The notes: generated from the sequence alone by a model not told the origin. A stretch of DNA of 64,000 nt from Blastomonas sp. CACIA14H2 (GCA_000503195.1 AYSC01000008.1:1-64000), one strand, 5' to 3'. Shown: positions 1 to 9,044, counted from the stretch's first letter. Program-made: numbers and translations.

Positions 1-56
1 GGGGGCAAGGTCAGGCTGTGCAACTGTCTCGCGATTGAGACAGGTGGGGCGATCGA

Positions 57-1007
57 TCAGTGGATTCCGGCGCGCTCCATGCGGCGATAGAAGGTGGCAC
101 GCCCGATCTTCAGGCTGCGCGCGGCGGCGGCGACATTGCCGCCGCACCGCGCCAGCGCCTGGCGCAGCACCTTTCGTTCGGCCGCCGCGATCGGGTCCTC
201 ATCGCCCAGCCCGAACAGATCGGCGAGCGGCACGGGCGCGGCGGCGCTGACCCGGGCGAGCAGCGCATGATGGCGCGCGGCGCGGCTCGCCCCAATGACC
301 AGATCGTCGCGATCGACCGCCACCATCGCGGCCTGGCCGTGCGCCTGCTGGTCGAGCAGGACGATGCGGCAGTCGCTGAACGCATCGGCGAACATCAGCC
401 GCTCGACCGATCCCGCCGCGTCCTGCAACGCGGCCATGACCAGCGCGGTGGTATCGAGGTCATGGTCGTAGCGGTTGGTGGAAACGTCGAGCGCGGCGAT
501 GATGCCTCCGTCGGCGCCGTGGATCGGCACGCCCATGCAGCTCACCTGGGTGTTGCTGCTGAGGAAATGCTGGTCCTTGAGGATCGCGACCGGACGGTCC
601 TCGACCACGCAGGTGCCGATGCCGTTGGTGCCTTCCGCCGCCTCGGACCAGCATTCGCCGGGCACCAGCCGCGCGCGATCGAACATCGCGGCATCGCCGT
701 CGGTCATGCGGCCTTCGAGGATCAGGCTGTTGCCGTCGGTGAGCAGCAGGCAGCGCCCGGTACGCACGATGCTGCGCGCCAATGTGTCGAGTACGGGCCG
801 GGCATGATGGAGCAGCCGGGCATTGGCCTGTCGCGCCTCGGCGAGACGCGCGGTGTCGAGCCGGTCGGCGGCAGGGCCATGTGCCGGGTCGAGCCCGTGG
901 CGCAGCGCCGATCGGCACCAGGATGCCGCCAATGAGGATTGCGCCGCCGCAGCGGGGGACGCGATAGCCGACCGGATGATGGCGGCGTGCTGTTCGGCCT
1001 CTGCCAT
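57..1007 (-). CDS. GAF-domain transcriptional regulator with Fis-type HTH (AcoR-like, no AAA+ domain)
   Basis: Predicted 316-residue cytoplasmic regulator. A GAF-like sensor region spans roughly residues 80-205 and contains the AcoR-type signature EGTNGIGTC, followed by a stretch ending in a GVPIHGADGG-like core. The last 40 residues form a Fis-type helix-turn-helix (GGNVAAAARSLKIGRATFYR). Acetoin-type activators carry a sigma-54 AAA+ domain between these parts, but here the GAF region runs into the HTH through a short Ala-rich linker, so it probably cannot remodel sigma-54 polymerase by itself. The gene lies just downstream of the xylA end and is separated from it by a strong hairpin, so it is probably its own unit. 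The ligand is unknown. The family call is firm; the target genes are not. Confidence 0.85.
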   Translation of the reverse strand: MAEAEQHAAIIRSAIASPAAAAQSSLAASWCRSALRHGLDPAHGPAADRLDTARLAEARQANARLLHHARPVLDTLARSIVRTGRCLLLTDGNSLILEGRMTDGDAAMFDRARLVPGECWSEAAEGTNGIGTCVVEDRPVAILKDQHFLSSNTQVSCMGVPIHGADGGIIAALDVSTNRYDHDLDTTALVMAALQDAAGSVERLMFADAFSDCRIVLLDQQAHGQAAMVAVDRDDLVIGASRAARHHALLARVSAAAPVPLADLFGLGDEDPIAAAERKVLRQALARCGGNVAAAARSLKIGRATFYRRMERAGIH

Positions 1008-1026
1008 GATGGGGCAAGGCTATCAC

Positions 1027-1063
1027 GCGCCCCCTTGCGTCACAAGCACGCGCAAGGGGGCGC
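1027..1063 (-). terminator. Hairpin downstream of xylA
   Basis: Perfect 13-bp inverted repeat (GCGCCCCCTTGCG and its complement) around an 11-nt loop, lying 5 bp past the xylA stop. There is no T-tract on either side, so it may act as an RNA-stabilising hairpin or a weak terminator ahead of the regulator gene. Confidence 0.6.
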
Positions 1064-1068
1064 TTAAT

Positions 1069-2382
1069 TCAGAACCGGTTGACCAAATTCTCGCAATATT
1101 CCTGCCGGCCGGAACGCGGCTCGGGCGCGCTGTTGGCGGTGACCGCGCGGTCGGCGATCGCCGCGAGCGTGGTCCCCTCGGCATGGATCATCTGGCCGAG
1201 CTCGCCCTTCCATCCGGCATAGCGCTCGGCGCGGAAGGCCTCGAGCCGTCCGTCCTCGATGATCGCGGCGGCGCGCAGCAGCGCGCGGGCGATGGTGTCC
1301 ACCCCGCCGATATGGCCGTGGAAAAGATCGACCGCGTCGATCGACTGGCGGCGTACCTTGGCATCGAAGTTGAAGCCGCCATTGCCGAGGCCGCCGGCGC
1401 GCAGCACTTCGAGCATGGCCAGCGTCAGTTCCTCGACCGAATTGGGGAACTGGTCGGTATCCCAGCCATTCTGCGGGTCGCCGCGATTGGCGTCGATCGA
1501 CCCCAGGATGCCGAGCGCGCGCGCCATGGCGATCTCGTGCTCGAAGGTATGGCCCGACAGCGTGGCGTGGTTGGCTTCGATATTGACCTTGACCTCGTTC
1601 TCCAGCCCGAAGCGCTTGAGAAAGGCGTAGACGGTCTGCGTGTCGAAATCATACTGGTGCTTGGTCGGCTCGTGCGGCTTGGGTTCGATCAGGATCGTGC
1701 CGGTAAAGCCGATGCGGTGCTTGTGATCGACCACGAGGCTGAGGAAACGGCCGAAATTCTCCTGCTCGGTGCCGATCTCGGTGTTGAGGATCGAATCATA
1801 GCCTTCGCGTCCGCCCCAGAGCACATAGTTGGCCCCGCCAAGCCGGTGCGTCGCCTCGAGCGCGTCGCGCACCTGCGATGCCGCCCAGGCATAGACTTCG
1901 GGATCGGGATTGGTCGCGGCGCCCGCCATGTAGCGCGGGTGGCTGAACAGGTTGGCGGTGCCCCAGAGCAGCTTGCGGCCATGCTGCGCCTGAAGCGCCT
2001 CGAGATGATCGACCGCCTCGGCAAAGCTGCTGCGGAAATCCCCGATGCTGTCGGCATCGGCCATCACGTCGACATCGTGGAAGCAGTAGAAGGGCAGGTC
2101 GAGCTTCTCGACAAAAGCGAGCGCCGCCTCGCGCTTGGCGGCAGCGTTCGTCGCATCCATCGGCCCTTGCAGCCAGGGGCGGTTGAAGGTGCCCGCGCCG
2201 AACACGTCGCTGCCCGGCCAGCAGAAGGTGTGCCACATGCACACGGCAAAGCGCAGATGGTCCTCCATCCGCTTGCCCATCACCACCCTGTCCTTGTCGT
2301 ACCAGCGATAGGCAAGGTCGTTGGCGCTATCGGGCCCTTCGTAACGGACGGTATCGAAGGCGGCGAAATATTCGGCGGACAT
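1069..2382 (-). CDS. xylA: Xylose isomerase
   Basis: 437 residues, the usual length of class II xylose isomerases (E. coli XylA is about 440). It interconverts D-xylose and D-xylulose in the cytoplasm with two divalent metals. Visible family signatures are FYCFHDVDV (catalytic His region), [26 protein letters not shown] (metal ligand Glu), and [17 protein letters not shown] (metal ligands). It is the last gene of a minus-strand operon, GMC oxidoreductase-xylB-xylA, with only 12 bp between the xylB stop and the xylA ATG; a GAGAGGAAA ribosome site precedes the start. Sharing an operon with a GMC oxidase and an operator used by C-glycoside genes suggests that it feeds on pentose released from a glycoside, not only on free xylose (inference). 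Confidence 0.97.
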   Translation of the reverse strand: MSAEYFAAFDTVRYEGPDSANDLAYRWYDKDRVVMGKRMEDHLRFAVCMWHTFCWPGSDVFGAGTFNRPWLQGPMDATNAAAKREAALAFVEKLDLPFYCFHDVDVMADADSIGDFRSSFAEAVDHLEALQAQHGRKLLWGTANLFSHPRYMAGAATNPDPEVYAWAASQVRDALEATHRLGGANYVLWGGREGYDSILNTEIGTEQENFGRFLSLVVDHKHRIGFTGTILIEPKPHEPTKHQYDFDTQTVYAFLKRFGLENEVKVNIEANHATLSGHTFEHEIAMARALGILGSIDANRGDPQNGWDTDQFPNSVEELTLAMLEVLRAGGLGNGGFNFDAKVRRQSIDAVDLFHGHIGGVDTIARALLRAAAIIEDGRLEAFRAERYAGWKGELGQMIHAEGTTLAAIADRAVTANSAPEPRSGRQEYCENLVNRF

Positions 2383-2394
2383 GGGGATTTCCTC

Positions 2395-3834
2395 TCAGAT
2401 CGTTCTTGTGGCGGCATAGGCGGAGCGGAAGCGCGCCAGTTTTGGCGCCAGCCGCTCGGCAAGCTCGGGATCGGGCAAGATGCTCTCGCGCACCGGCGGG
2501 CGGGTGCAAATGCTGGCAGGATCGGCCCCGGTGGCGGCGATCTGCGCCAGCCGCGCCGCGCCCAGCGCCGGGCCGACCTCGCCGCCGTCGAGATAGTCGA
2601 GCCGCACGCCGAGCGCCGAGGCGATGATGCGGCCCCACCAGGTCGAGCGCGCGCCCCCGCCGATCACCGAAAGGCTCTCGATCCGCGTCCCTGCGGCCTG
2701 CAGTGCGGCGAGACCATCGGCATGCGCGAAGGCGACACCCTCCAGCACCGCCGCCGCCATGCGACCGGCGCTGCTGTCATGGCCAAGGCCGAGAAAGGCG
2801 CCGCGTACATGCGGGTCGTTGTGCGGGGTGCGTTCGCCCGACAGATAGGGCAGGAAGAGTTCGCTGCCCTGGCCCGCGCCTTCCGCTTCTGCTGCGGCGA
2901 GCAGATCGGGGACGTTGAGGTGCATCATCGCCGCAGCCCAGTCGAGGCAGACAGCGGCGGACAGGTGGACGCTCATCTGGTGCCACAGGCCGGGCAGGCA
3001 GTGGCAGAAGGCATGGACCGCGCCATCGGGATTGGCGCGCAGGCGATCGGTGGCGACGAAGATCACGCCCGAGGTGCCGAGCGAGAGCAGCGCATCGCCA
3101 TCGCGCACCACCCCGACGCCGACCGCGCCCGCCGCATTGTCGCCCGCGCCGCCCGCCACCGGCACCGAGGCCATGCCCCATCGCGCGGCCACTTCGGGCA
3201 GCAGGGTGCCACCAATCGCGCTGCCCTCGACCAGCCGGGGCATGTGCGACCGGTCGAGCCCGGTCGCGCCAAGCAGTTCGTCCGACCAGTCGCGCCGGGC
3301 GACATCGAGCCAGAGCGTACCCGCGCTGTCGGACATGTCGCTGATCTTCTCGCCGGTCATCAGCAACCGGACATAATCCTTGGGCAGCAGCACGCTGCGC
3401 GTCGCGGCGAAGATGTCCGGCTCGTGCGCGCGGACCCAGGCGAGCTTGGGCGCGGTGAAGCCGGGCATCGCGATATTGCCCGCGATGCTGCGCAGATCGG
3501 GAACGGCGGCCTCCAGCGCGGCGCATTCGGCATGGCTGCGGCCATCGTTCCACAGGATCGCGGGACGCAACGGGCGATCGTCCGCCCCGAGCAGCGTCGC
3601 GCCGTGCATCTGGCCCGCCAGCCCGACCGCCTCGACCCGCGCGCGCAGATCGGCAGGCAGCGCGAGCACCGCCGCCTGGGTCGCGTTCCACCAGTCGGCC
3701 GGGTCCTGTTCGGACCAGAGCGGGTGCGGGCGCTGGACGGTGAGGGCGGAGCTGGCCTGGGCGATGACATGACCCTTCGCGCCCAGCAATAATGCCTTGA
3801 CCCCCGAAGTGCCGATGTCGATGCCCAGAAACAT
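2395..3834 (-). CDS. xylB: Xylulokinase
   Basis: 479-residue FGGY-family kinase that phosphorylates D-xylulose to xylulose 5-phosphate for the pentose phosphate pathway. The N-terminus (FLGIDIGTSGVKALL) is the phosphate-1 motif of the ASKHA fold, followed by WSEQDPADWW, the LAGQMHG motif, and a C-terminal segment SVIGGGARSTWWGRIIA typical of FGGY kinases. It starts 4 bp after the stop of the GMC oxidoreductase gene and is followed closely by xylA, so translation of the three genes is probably coupled. No defects are visible. Confidence 0.97.
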   Translation of the reverse strand: MFLGIDIGTSGVKALLLGAKGHVIAQASSALTVQRPHPLWSEQDPADWWNATQAAVLALPADLRARVEAVGLAGQMHGATLLGADDRPLRPAILWNDGRSHAECAALEAAVPDLRSIAGNIAMPGFTAPKLAWVRAHEPDIFAATRSVLLPKDYVRLLMTGEKISDMSDSAGTLWLDVARRDWSDELLGATGLDRSHMPRLVEGSAIGGTLLPEVAARWGMASVPVAGGAGDNAAGAVGVGVVRDGDALLSLGTSGVIFVATDRLRANPDGAVHAFCHCLPGLWHQMSVHLSAAVCLDWAAAMMHLNVPDLLAAAEAEGAGQGSELFLPYLSGERTPHNDPHVRGAFLGLGHDSSAGRMAAAVLEGVAFAHADGLAALQAAGTRIESLSVIGGGARSTWWGRIIASALGVRLDYLDGGEVGPALGAARLAQIAATGADPASICTRPPVRESILPDPELAERLAPKLARFRSAYAATRTI

Positions 3835-3838
3835 CCGC

Positions 3839-5455
3839 TCAGCCCCGCGCGTCTTCCAGGATCAACTCGGAGGCGCGCTGCGCCAGCGCGATCGCGGGAC
3901 CGTTGGTATTGCCCGAAACCGGAGACGGCATGATCGAGCAATCGACCACGCGCAGACCTTGCAGGCCGTGTACCCGGCAGCGCGCATCGACCACCGAGCT
4001 TGCGGCGTCGGTGCCCATCGAGCAGGTGCCGGTGCCGTGCAGACCGCATTCGGTCATCTTGCGCACCTCGGCCAGCAGCGCGTCCTCGTCCTGCACTGCT
4101 GCGCCCGGCATGCGCTCATCGCCGATGAACGGCGCGAGCGCGGGCATGCTGGCGAGCTTGCGGAACAGACGGAACAGCTCCATCGCCTTGTGCTGGTCGT
4201 AAGGGTCGGACCACATTTTCGGATCGGCCACCGGCGCGTCGCGAAAGCTCGGCGAGGTGAGCGTGACCGTGCCCCGGCTCTTCGGGCGCAGGTGATAGCC
4301 CGAGAAGGTGAGGCCGGGCCGGTCGGTGAGCGGGCTGCCCGGGCGCTCGGCCATCTCGTTGATCGTGCGCATCGCGAACGGCGCGGCAGCGACCTGGAAT
4401 TCGGGCCAGTCGTCGAGCCCTTCGGTCGAGATCAGCCCGGTGATCGGCATGCCCACGCGTGCGAGCGGCCCGGTGCGGGTGAGGAAATAGCGGATCGCGT
4501 TGCGATAGAGCCGCCAGCCCAGGAATTCGCGGTTGTTGCCCGGATTGTTGTGCAGGTCGAACGACACGCCCATCTTCTGGTGGTCGGCGAAATTCTGGCC
4601 CACCGCCGCCAGTTCGTGCGCGACCGGAATGCCCAGCCGCTGCAGTTCCGCGCCGGGGCCGATCCCTGACAGCTGGAGCAGCTGCGGCGAGCCATAGACG
4701 CCCGCGCTGACGATGACCTCGCCCGCCTGATGCGTCTCTTCTACGCCCTCGCGCTCGGTCACCAAGCCGGTGACGCGGCCCTCGGCGACGGTCAGACGGG
4801 TGACCGCAACGGGGTGGATCACGGTGAGGTTGGGACGATGGCGGATCGGCTCGACAAAGGCTTCATAGGTCGACTGGCGCTGGCCCGCGCGATCGACGGT
4901 ATATTGCGAGCGACCCGCGCCGGTGATGCCGGGCGTGGTGATATCATCCACCCAGGGCATGCCGCCTTGCGCAAAGGCGCCGGCCAGCGCATCGAACACC
5001 GGACCCTTGTAATCGGACGGGGTGATCTGCTGTTCGCCATCATGGCCGCGACCGGGATGCGCGCCGGGAGCGCGATAATTCTCGACCGTGCGGATGCAGC
5101 GCGCCATCTCGTCCCAGCCCCAGCCGGTCAGGCCCATCGCCGCCCAGCCGTCGTAATCGCCGGGCATGCCGGGCAGATACCAGGTGCCGTTGATCGCCGA
5201 GGAGCCGCCCAGGCCGCGGCCATAGGCGTGCATTTCCTGCCGCCGGCCGGGCTGCTGCGCGACCGGATAGGCGCGGAAATAGGCGGGATTGCCCATGATC
5301 TTGACGAAGCCGCCGGCCATCAGGATGAACGGATGGTCGTTGCGCCCACCATCCTCGATCAGCAGGACCTGATGACGAGGATCGGCACTCAGCCGGTTGG
5401 CGAGCACGCAGCCGGACGAGCCTGCGCCCACGATGATATAGTCGAACCGGGCCAA
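3839..5455 (-). CDS. GMC-family FAD oxidoreductase (choline-dehydrogenase-like)
   Basis: 538 residues. The N-terminal Rossmann motif YIIVGAGSSGCVLANRLS binds FAD, and GRGLGGSSAINGTWYLPG is the second FAD signature of the GMC family. Near the end, His473 (in GLHGTGTCSMG) and Asn516 (in VSGNTNGPA) sit where the catalytic pair lies. There is no signal peptide, so it is cytoplasmic, unlike the two other GMC enzymes of the window. Its substrate is not readable; GMC oxidases are known to oxidise C3 of C-glycosides before deglycosylation (CarA type), and this gene is divergent from a C-deglycosidase pair, 135 bp away. It leads the xylB-xylA operon. Alternatives are alcohol or choline-like dehydrogenase. 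Confidence 0.85.
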   Translation of the reverse strand: MARFDYIIVGAGSSGCVLANRLSADPRHQVLLIEDGGRNDHPFILMAGGFVKIMGNPAYFRAYPVAQQPGRRQEMHAYGRGLGGSSAINGTWYLPGMPGDYDGWAAMGLTGWGWDEMARCIRTVENYRAPGAHPGRGHDGEQQITPSDYKGPVFDALAGAFAQGGMPWVDDITTPGITGAGRSQYTVDRAGQRQSTYEAFVEPIRHRPNLTVIHPVAVTRLTVAEGRVTGLVTEREGVEETHQAGEVIVSAGVYGSPQLLQLSGIGPGAELQRLGIPVAHELAAVGQNFADHQKMGVSFDLHNNPGNNREFLGWRLYRNAIRYFLTRTGPLARVGMPITGLISTEGLDDWPEFQVAAAPFAMRTINEMAERPGSPLTDRPGLTFSGYHLRPKSRGTVTLTSPSFRDAPVADPKMWSDPYDQHKAMELFRLFRKLASMPALAPFIGDERMPGAAVQDEDALLAEVRKMTECGLHGTGTCSMGTDAASSVVDARCRVHGLQGLRVVDCSIMPSPVSGNTNGPAIALAQRASELILEDARG

Positions 5456-5497
5456 GCCCCTCTCCCCTGGCTGCGCTGCTGAACGCGAGCGCCAAAT

Positions 5498-5515
5498 CTA
5501 GAACTGTTGTTCTGA
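5498..5515. promoter_or_regulatory. Shared operator, copy A (GMC-xylB-xylA promoter)
   Basis: CTAGAA-CTGTTG-TTCTGA, a near-perfect palindrome 43 bp upstream of the GMC start. It belongs to a set of 18-bp palindromes found in front of most transcription units between 5.5 and 27.5 kb. Confidence 0.7.
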
Positions 5516-5554
5516 TTTTTTCAACACCAGCCTTGACCCGCTGTCAAGCCACAA

Positions 5555-5572
5555 TTAGAAACACCATTCTAA
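5555..5572. promoter_or_regulatory. Shared operator, copy B (first deglycosidase pair promoter)
   Basis: TTAGAA-ACACCA-TTCTAA, extended to perfect 8-bp arms (AATTAGAA/TTCTAATT, 5553-5574). It is the most symmetrical copy and lies 18 bp before the start of the beta-subunit gene. A TTGACC box at 5533 could be a -35 element, in which case the operator would cover the -10 region and block polymerase. Confidence 0.75.
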
Positions 5573-5590
5573 TTAAGCGAGGAGAGAGCG

Positions 5591-5971
5591 ATGCTTCCGG
5601 TTGAACGTATCATCGGAGAAGAGGGGCTAAGTGCGACGCCAGAAGGGCTGCGCCTGGCGATGCGCCTGCCCTGGTACAGGTCGCTGCCGTTTTCCATTGT
5701 CGAGATCGATTCGGTCCGCATCGATGGTGCACCGGTCGACCTGTCAGATGCCAAGGTCGAATTCGACGGCGCGGTCTGGCCGCTCAAGGATCTGGGAGAG
5801 CAGACCAATGCCTTCTGGTTCGTGCGCGACAGCGCCTTTCTCCACATTCCCGGCCAGAGCGCAGAGCGCGGCAGCGAGCATGAGGTGGCGCTGAGCATGT
5901 TCATCAGCCCGCCCTATATTCCCGGAATGAAGCGCGCCAACACCCAGACGCAGACGCTGCGCGTCGCCTGA
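5591..5971 (+). CDS. C-glycoside deglycosidase beta-subunit-like protein (DUF6379 family), copy 1
   Basis: 126 residues with no signal peptide. It begins with LPVERIIGEEGLSATPEGLRL and contains LPWYRSLPFSIVEIDSVRIDG; the end PPYIPGMKRANTQT matches the small beta-sandwich subunit of bacterial C-glycoside deglycosidases (DgpB/CarB type, once called DUF6379). In characterised systems this subunit packs against a TIM-barrel alpha subunit, and the complex cleaves the C-C bond of 3-oxo-C-glycosides. The alpha-type gene follows 11 bp downstream. The ATG is preceded by GGAGAGAG. The second beta gene (14434-14808) shares the LPxYRxLxxSxVExI pattern but is clearly diverged, so this is not a recent duplication. 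Family assignment is from recognition; the substrate is unknown. Confidence 0.82.
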   Translation: MLPVERIIGEEGLSATPEGLRLAMRLPWYRSLPFSIVEIDSVRIDGAPVDLSDAKVEFDGAVWPLKDLGEQTNAFWFVRDSAFLHIPGQSAERGSEHEVALSMFISPPYIPGMKRANTQTQTLRVA

Positions 5972-5982
5972 AGGACATCATC

Positions 5983-6990
5983 ATGACCACCACTGCCACC
6001 AGCACCGGCCCGCAGACCGGCGTCACACTCTATTCGTTCACCAATGCCTGGCTCAACCGCAAGTTCGAGCTCGACGGCCTGCTCAAGGAAGTCGCCCGGC
6101 GCGGGATGGGGCCGAACATCGAGATCATCGGCTTCCAGAATTTCCGCGAATTCCCCGATGTGTCGGACGAATTTGCCGAACAGTTCAAGGAGATGATGGC
6201 CGAGGCCGGGCTCAGTGCCACCTCGTGCGCGATCAACTCGGACCGTTTCCTGCGTCCGGGCGCGCAGCCGATCGACGATGCGACCCTGGTCGAATATCAC
6301 AAGCGCCAGCTGCGCTCGGCCAAGAAGATGGGCTTCAGCCTGGTGCGCTATCAGTTCGCGCTGCCGGTCGAGCTGCTGCCCGAGATCGCGCCCTATGCCG
6401 AAGAGCTCGACATCCGCATGGGTGTCGAAGTCCACGCGCCGATGTGGGCCGGGCACCCTGCGGTGCAGGCTTATGGCGAGATGTACGACAAGCTCAACAC
6501 CCCCTATCTCGGCTGGATCCCCGATTTCGGCGGGACGGCAAGCCGCATCCCCGAATCGATGCTCAATGCCGCGCGCGCAAAGGGCGCGAAGGAAAGCCTG
6601 CTCGACAAGCTCAAGGAGGTCTGGGTCGAACCGGGCATGAGCCACGAAAAGGCCGGCCGCCTGCGCGAATGGGCGCTCAAGGAAGGGCATGAGCCCGATC
6701 ATATCCAGGCCGCTAGCCTCGCCTTCTTCATCCTTTCGAACCACGATCCCAAGAGCTGGGCGGCTTTGGTCGACCGCACCATCCATATCCATGGCAAGTT
6801 CTACGGCATGGGCGATGACGGCCGCGAGGAAGCGATCGACTATGAGACCATCCTGCCGCTGTTCCGCGACGGCGGCTTCACCGGCACGCTGGTGAGCGAG
6901 TGGGAAGGCCATGCCTATCTGCCCGATGACGGCTTCGAACAGGTCGAGAAGCATCAGGCGATGTGCCGCCGGATCTTCGCCGGACACTGA
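5983..6990 (+). CDS. TIM-barrel sugar isomerase/epimerase-like, probable C-glycoside deglycosidase alpha subunit, copy 1
   Basis: 335 residues of the xylose-isomerase-like TIM-barrel superfamily. Likely metal ligands are Glu149 (GVEVHAP), Asp181 (WIPDFGG), His268 or His270 (IHIHGKFYGM) and Glu306 (VSEWEGH), the usual E-D-H-E set for Mn or Mg. The pairing with a DUF6379 gene, and the HGKFY motif shared with the second alpha gene, point to the catalytic subunit of a C-glycoside deglycosidase (DgpC/CarC type). That enzyme eliminates the aglycone from a 3-oxo-C-glycoside. The alternative is a sugar 3-keto epimerase or isomerase. It ends at a shared terminator with the convergent NTF2-like gene. 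Confidence 0.8.
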   Translation: MTTTATSTGPQTGVTLYSFTNAWLNRKFELDGLLKEVARRGMGPNIEIIGFQNFREFPDVSDEFAEQFKEMMAEAGLSATSCAINSDRFLRPGAQPIDDATLVEYHKRQLRSAKKMGFSLVRYQFALPVELLPEIAPYAEELDIRMGVEVHAPMWAGHPAVQAYGEMYDKLNTPYLGWIPDFGGTASRIPESMLNAARAKGAKESLLDKLKEVWVEPGMSHEKAGRLREWALKEGHEPDHIQAASLAFFILSNHDPKSWAALVDRTIHIHGKFYGMGDDGREEAIDYETILPLFRDGGFTGTLVSEWEGHAYLPDDGFEQVEKHQAMCRRIFAGH

Positions 6991-7007
6991 TCGCGACGTC
7001 ATCAGCA

Positions 7008-7045
7008 AAAAGGGGGCGAGGGCCATGCGGTCCGCGCCCCCTTTT
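7008..7045. terminator. Bidirectional rho-independent terminator
   Basis: Perfect 11-bp arms AAAAGGGGGCG and CGCCCCCTTTT around a 16-nt loop, between the convergent deglycosidase alpha gene and the NTF2-like gene. It has an A-tract on one side and a T-tract on the other, so it serves both strands. Confidence 0.85.
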
Positions 7046-7071
7046 CGTACCGGGCTGCCGTGCCGGGCGGA

Positions 7072-7524
7072 TCAGAACATCGGATGCGGGTTGGCGGATT
7101 GCGCCGGCATGGGTTGCAGCACATCCCAGTGCTCGACGATCTTGCCGTCCTTGAGCCGGTAGATATCGGCCACCGCCGCGCCAGGCGTTGCCGGATCGCC
7201 GCGGCCGAACAGATGGATCGCGGCCAGATCGCCATCGACCAGAATGCGCTTTACCTCGAAGCGCGCCTCGGGCCGGGAGAACATCGGCGTCAGCGCGGCA
7301 ATGGCAGCGTCGCGACCATCGGCGATGCCCGGATTGTGCTGGATGTAATCCGGCGCGACATGCTTTTCGAACGCTTTTCGGACATCGCGCTCTTCGTAGA
7401 ACAGCCTGGCAAAATCCTCGACGATCGCCCTGTTCGCCTCGGTCGGGCCGGCGGAAGGCGGCGCGGATGTGCACGCGGATGTCAGCACGGCGGCAAGCGC
7501 CAGCATAAGGGTCTTGTCGCGCAT
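7072..7524 (-). CDS. NTF2/SnoaL-like lipoprotein
   Basis: 150 residues. The N-terminus is a lipoprotein signal (ALAAVLTSACTS, predicted lipid-modified Cys18), so it should sit on a membrane facing the periplasm. The rest is a SnoaL-like NTF2 fold: FARLFYEERDVRKAFEKHVAPDYIQHNP and the DGDLAAIHLFGRGD and VEHWDVLQPMP segments match the family of predicted aldol-condensation or polyketide-cyclase-like proteins. The ATG overlaps the stop of the upstream GPH transporter by four bases (ATGA), so the two are co-translated. It may handle a reactive keto-sugar or aglycone, but no activity can be assigned. Confidence 0.8.
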   Translation of the reverse strand: MRDKTLMLALAAVLTSACTSAPPSAGPTEANRAIVEDFARLFYEERDVRKAFEKHVAPDYIQHNPGIADGRDAAIAALTPMFSRPEARFEVKRILVDGDLAAIHLFGRGDPATPGAAVADIYRLKDGKIVEHWDVLQPMPAQSANPHPMF

Positions 7525-8981
7525 CAGGCCGCGCCTTCCGCCGGTGCCGTGCGCAACGCGTCGACCTTGTCGCGATTGATCCGGAACGTGCTGACCAGCC
7601 AGGCCATCGCCCCGCCCGCCAGCGTCACCAGCGCCAGGACGAACCAGGCGAGCGCATCGACCTTGTCCTGCGGCATCGCCTCGACGGGCAAGCCGACCGG
7701 AAAGTCGATCACGCCCAGAAACGATCCGGCGAGCAAAGCGACGGCACCGCTACCCAGTTGCAGGCCGATGAACATGAAGCTTGCGATCAGCCCTTGCGCG
7801 GGGCGTCCGGTGTCATAGGCGTGCTCGTCGCCGATCTCGTAGGTGATGACGTTGAACGGCACCACGTACAGACCATAGGCTACGCCGCCCGCGAAGCGCA
7901 GCCCCGCGATCAGCGCGCCGATTGCGGCGGTTCCGGCAGCCGGGGCGAACCCGCCCAAGGGCAGCAGGACCGCGAGCGCCTGCACCGCGAAGAATCCGCA
8001 CAGCCCGATCACCATCGCCTGACGGGTCGAGAACATCTTGAGGAACAGCGGCGCGAGCACCATCGCCAGCAGCGATCCGAAGGTGGCCGCCATCAGCAGG
8101 CGCGGGGTCCAGCTCGGGTCGAGCTGCCAGAAATAGGTGGCGAGGTGCAGCGAGAGCTGGTTGATCACCGAGTTCACGAACAGCACCAGAAACGCGACCA
8201 GCAGCAGTTTGCCGATATTGGGCGTGATCCGTACCGCACGAACCAGCCGCACGAGCACCGCGATCGGGCCGGAGCCCGCGTCGCTGTCGGGCGTGAAGCT
8301 CTGCTGCGCCTCGATCTGGCGCGCGCGGCGATAGGTGCCCAGCGCGCCGAGCAGCATCAGCGTGCCGCCCAGGATCGCGACGAACAGTCCGAAGCCGGGA
8401 TAGGGCGCAGGGTTGAGCTGTGCCTTGGGAAAGGCGGGCGAAGCGACGAAGAACACCTCGAACGCCACGGCCGGCACGGTCAGGATCACGATCTGGTTGC
8501 CGACATTGCGCAGCACCGCCACCAGCCGCCGCTCGACCGTGTCGCCGGTCAGTTCGCCGCCCAGCGCATAGGCAGGCACCGTCCAGAACGAAATGCCGCA
8601 GCGCGCGAGCAGGCCCCAGCCGAGCAGCCAGGCGAGAATCTGCATCTGCGCCATGCCCGCAGGCGGCGCGAACACCATCGCGATGCCGATGCTGAACGGG
8701 AGAATGGCGGCGAACATCAGGCTGTGCCGGCGACCTAGTCGGGTGCCGGTCAGCCGGTCGGAAAACGCCCCGATCCACGGATCGACCAGCGTGTCGAAGA
8801 CGATGATCACCGCGATCGCGATGCCGATCAGCCAACCCGACAGGCCCACCACCTGCGCGTAGAAGAACAGCACGAACGCGTCCCAGGCAAAGGATTTCAC
8901 CAGCTCCGGCATGGCGCAGACCATCCAGGCCAGACGCTGAGGCCAGGACAGGCGCTGCGCGATCGGGGGGGCGGATGCCAT
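7524..8981 (-). CDS. GPH-family sugar:cation symporter (MFS), copy 1
   Basis: 485 residues with about 12 hydrophobic helices. The pattern VDPWIGAFSDRLTGTRLGRRHSLMF is the glycoside-pentoside-hexuronide (GPH, MelB-like) signature after helix 2, including the conserved Asp-Pro and the RxGRR loop. It should carry a glycoside or released sugar across the inner membrane with a cation. It leads a two-gene unit with the NTF2-like lipoprotein and has a copy of the shared operator 46 bp upstream. A second, distinct GPH carrier is at 22075-23412. Confidence 0.9.
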   Translation of the reverse strand: MASAPPIAQRLSWPQRLAWMVCAMPELVKSFAWDAFVLFFYAQVVGLSGWLIGIAIAVIIVFDTLVDPWIGAFSDRLTGTRLGRRHSLMFAAILPFSIGIAMVFAPPAGMAQMQILAWLLGWGLLARCGISFWTVPAYALGGELTGDTVERRLVAVLRNVGNQIVILTVPAVAFEVFFVASPAFPKAQLNPAPYPGFGLFVAILGGTLMLLGALGTYRRARQIEAQQSFTPDSDAGSGPIAVLVRLVRAVRITPNIGKLLLVAFLVLFVNSVINQLSLHLATYFWQLDPSWTPRLLMAATFGSLLAMVLAPLFLKMFSTRQAMVIGLCGFFAVQALAVLLPLGGFAPAAGTAAIGALIAGLRFAGGVAYGLYVVPFNVITYEIGDEHAYDTGRPAQGLIASFMFIGLQLGSGAVALLAGSFLGVIDFPVGLPVEAMPQDKVDALAWFVLALVTLAGGAMAWLVSTFRINRDKVDALRTAPAEGAA

Positions 8982-9026
8982 GGCCTCATCTCCTGATTCC
9001 GACGCAGATCTCCTGCTGCGTCATTA

Positions 9027-9044
9027 TTAGAATCAGAACTCTAA
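9027..9044. promoter_or_regulatory. Shared operator, copy C (GPH symporter 1 promoter)
   Basis: TTAGAA-TCAGAA-CTCTAA, one mismatch from perfect symmetry, in the 80-bp gap between the TetR gene stop and the symporter start. It confirms that the symporter has its own promoter and is not simply read through from the TetR gene. Confidence 0.7.

Noticed and set aside
57-1007. Classification as a full sigma-54 activator of the AcoR type
   Set aside because: The AAA+ domain with Walker motifs is absent; only the GAF-like and Fis-HTH parts are present.
823-3792. A 989-codon open frame on the plus strand opposite xylA and xylB
   Set aside because: It is antisense to two unmistakable genes, has no family motif and no ribosome site; long antisense frames are normal in this GC-rich codon usage.
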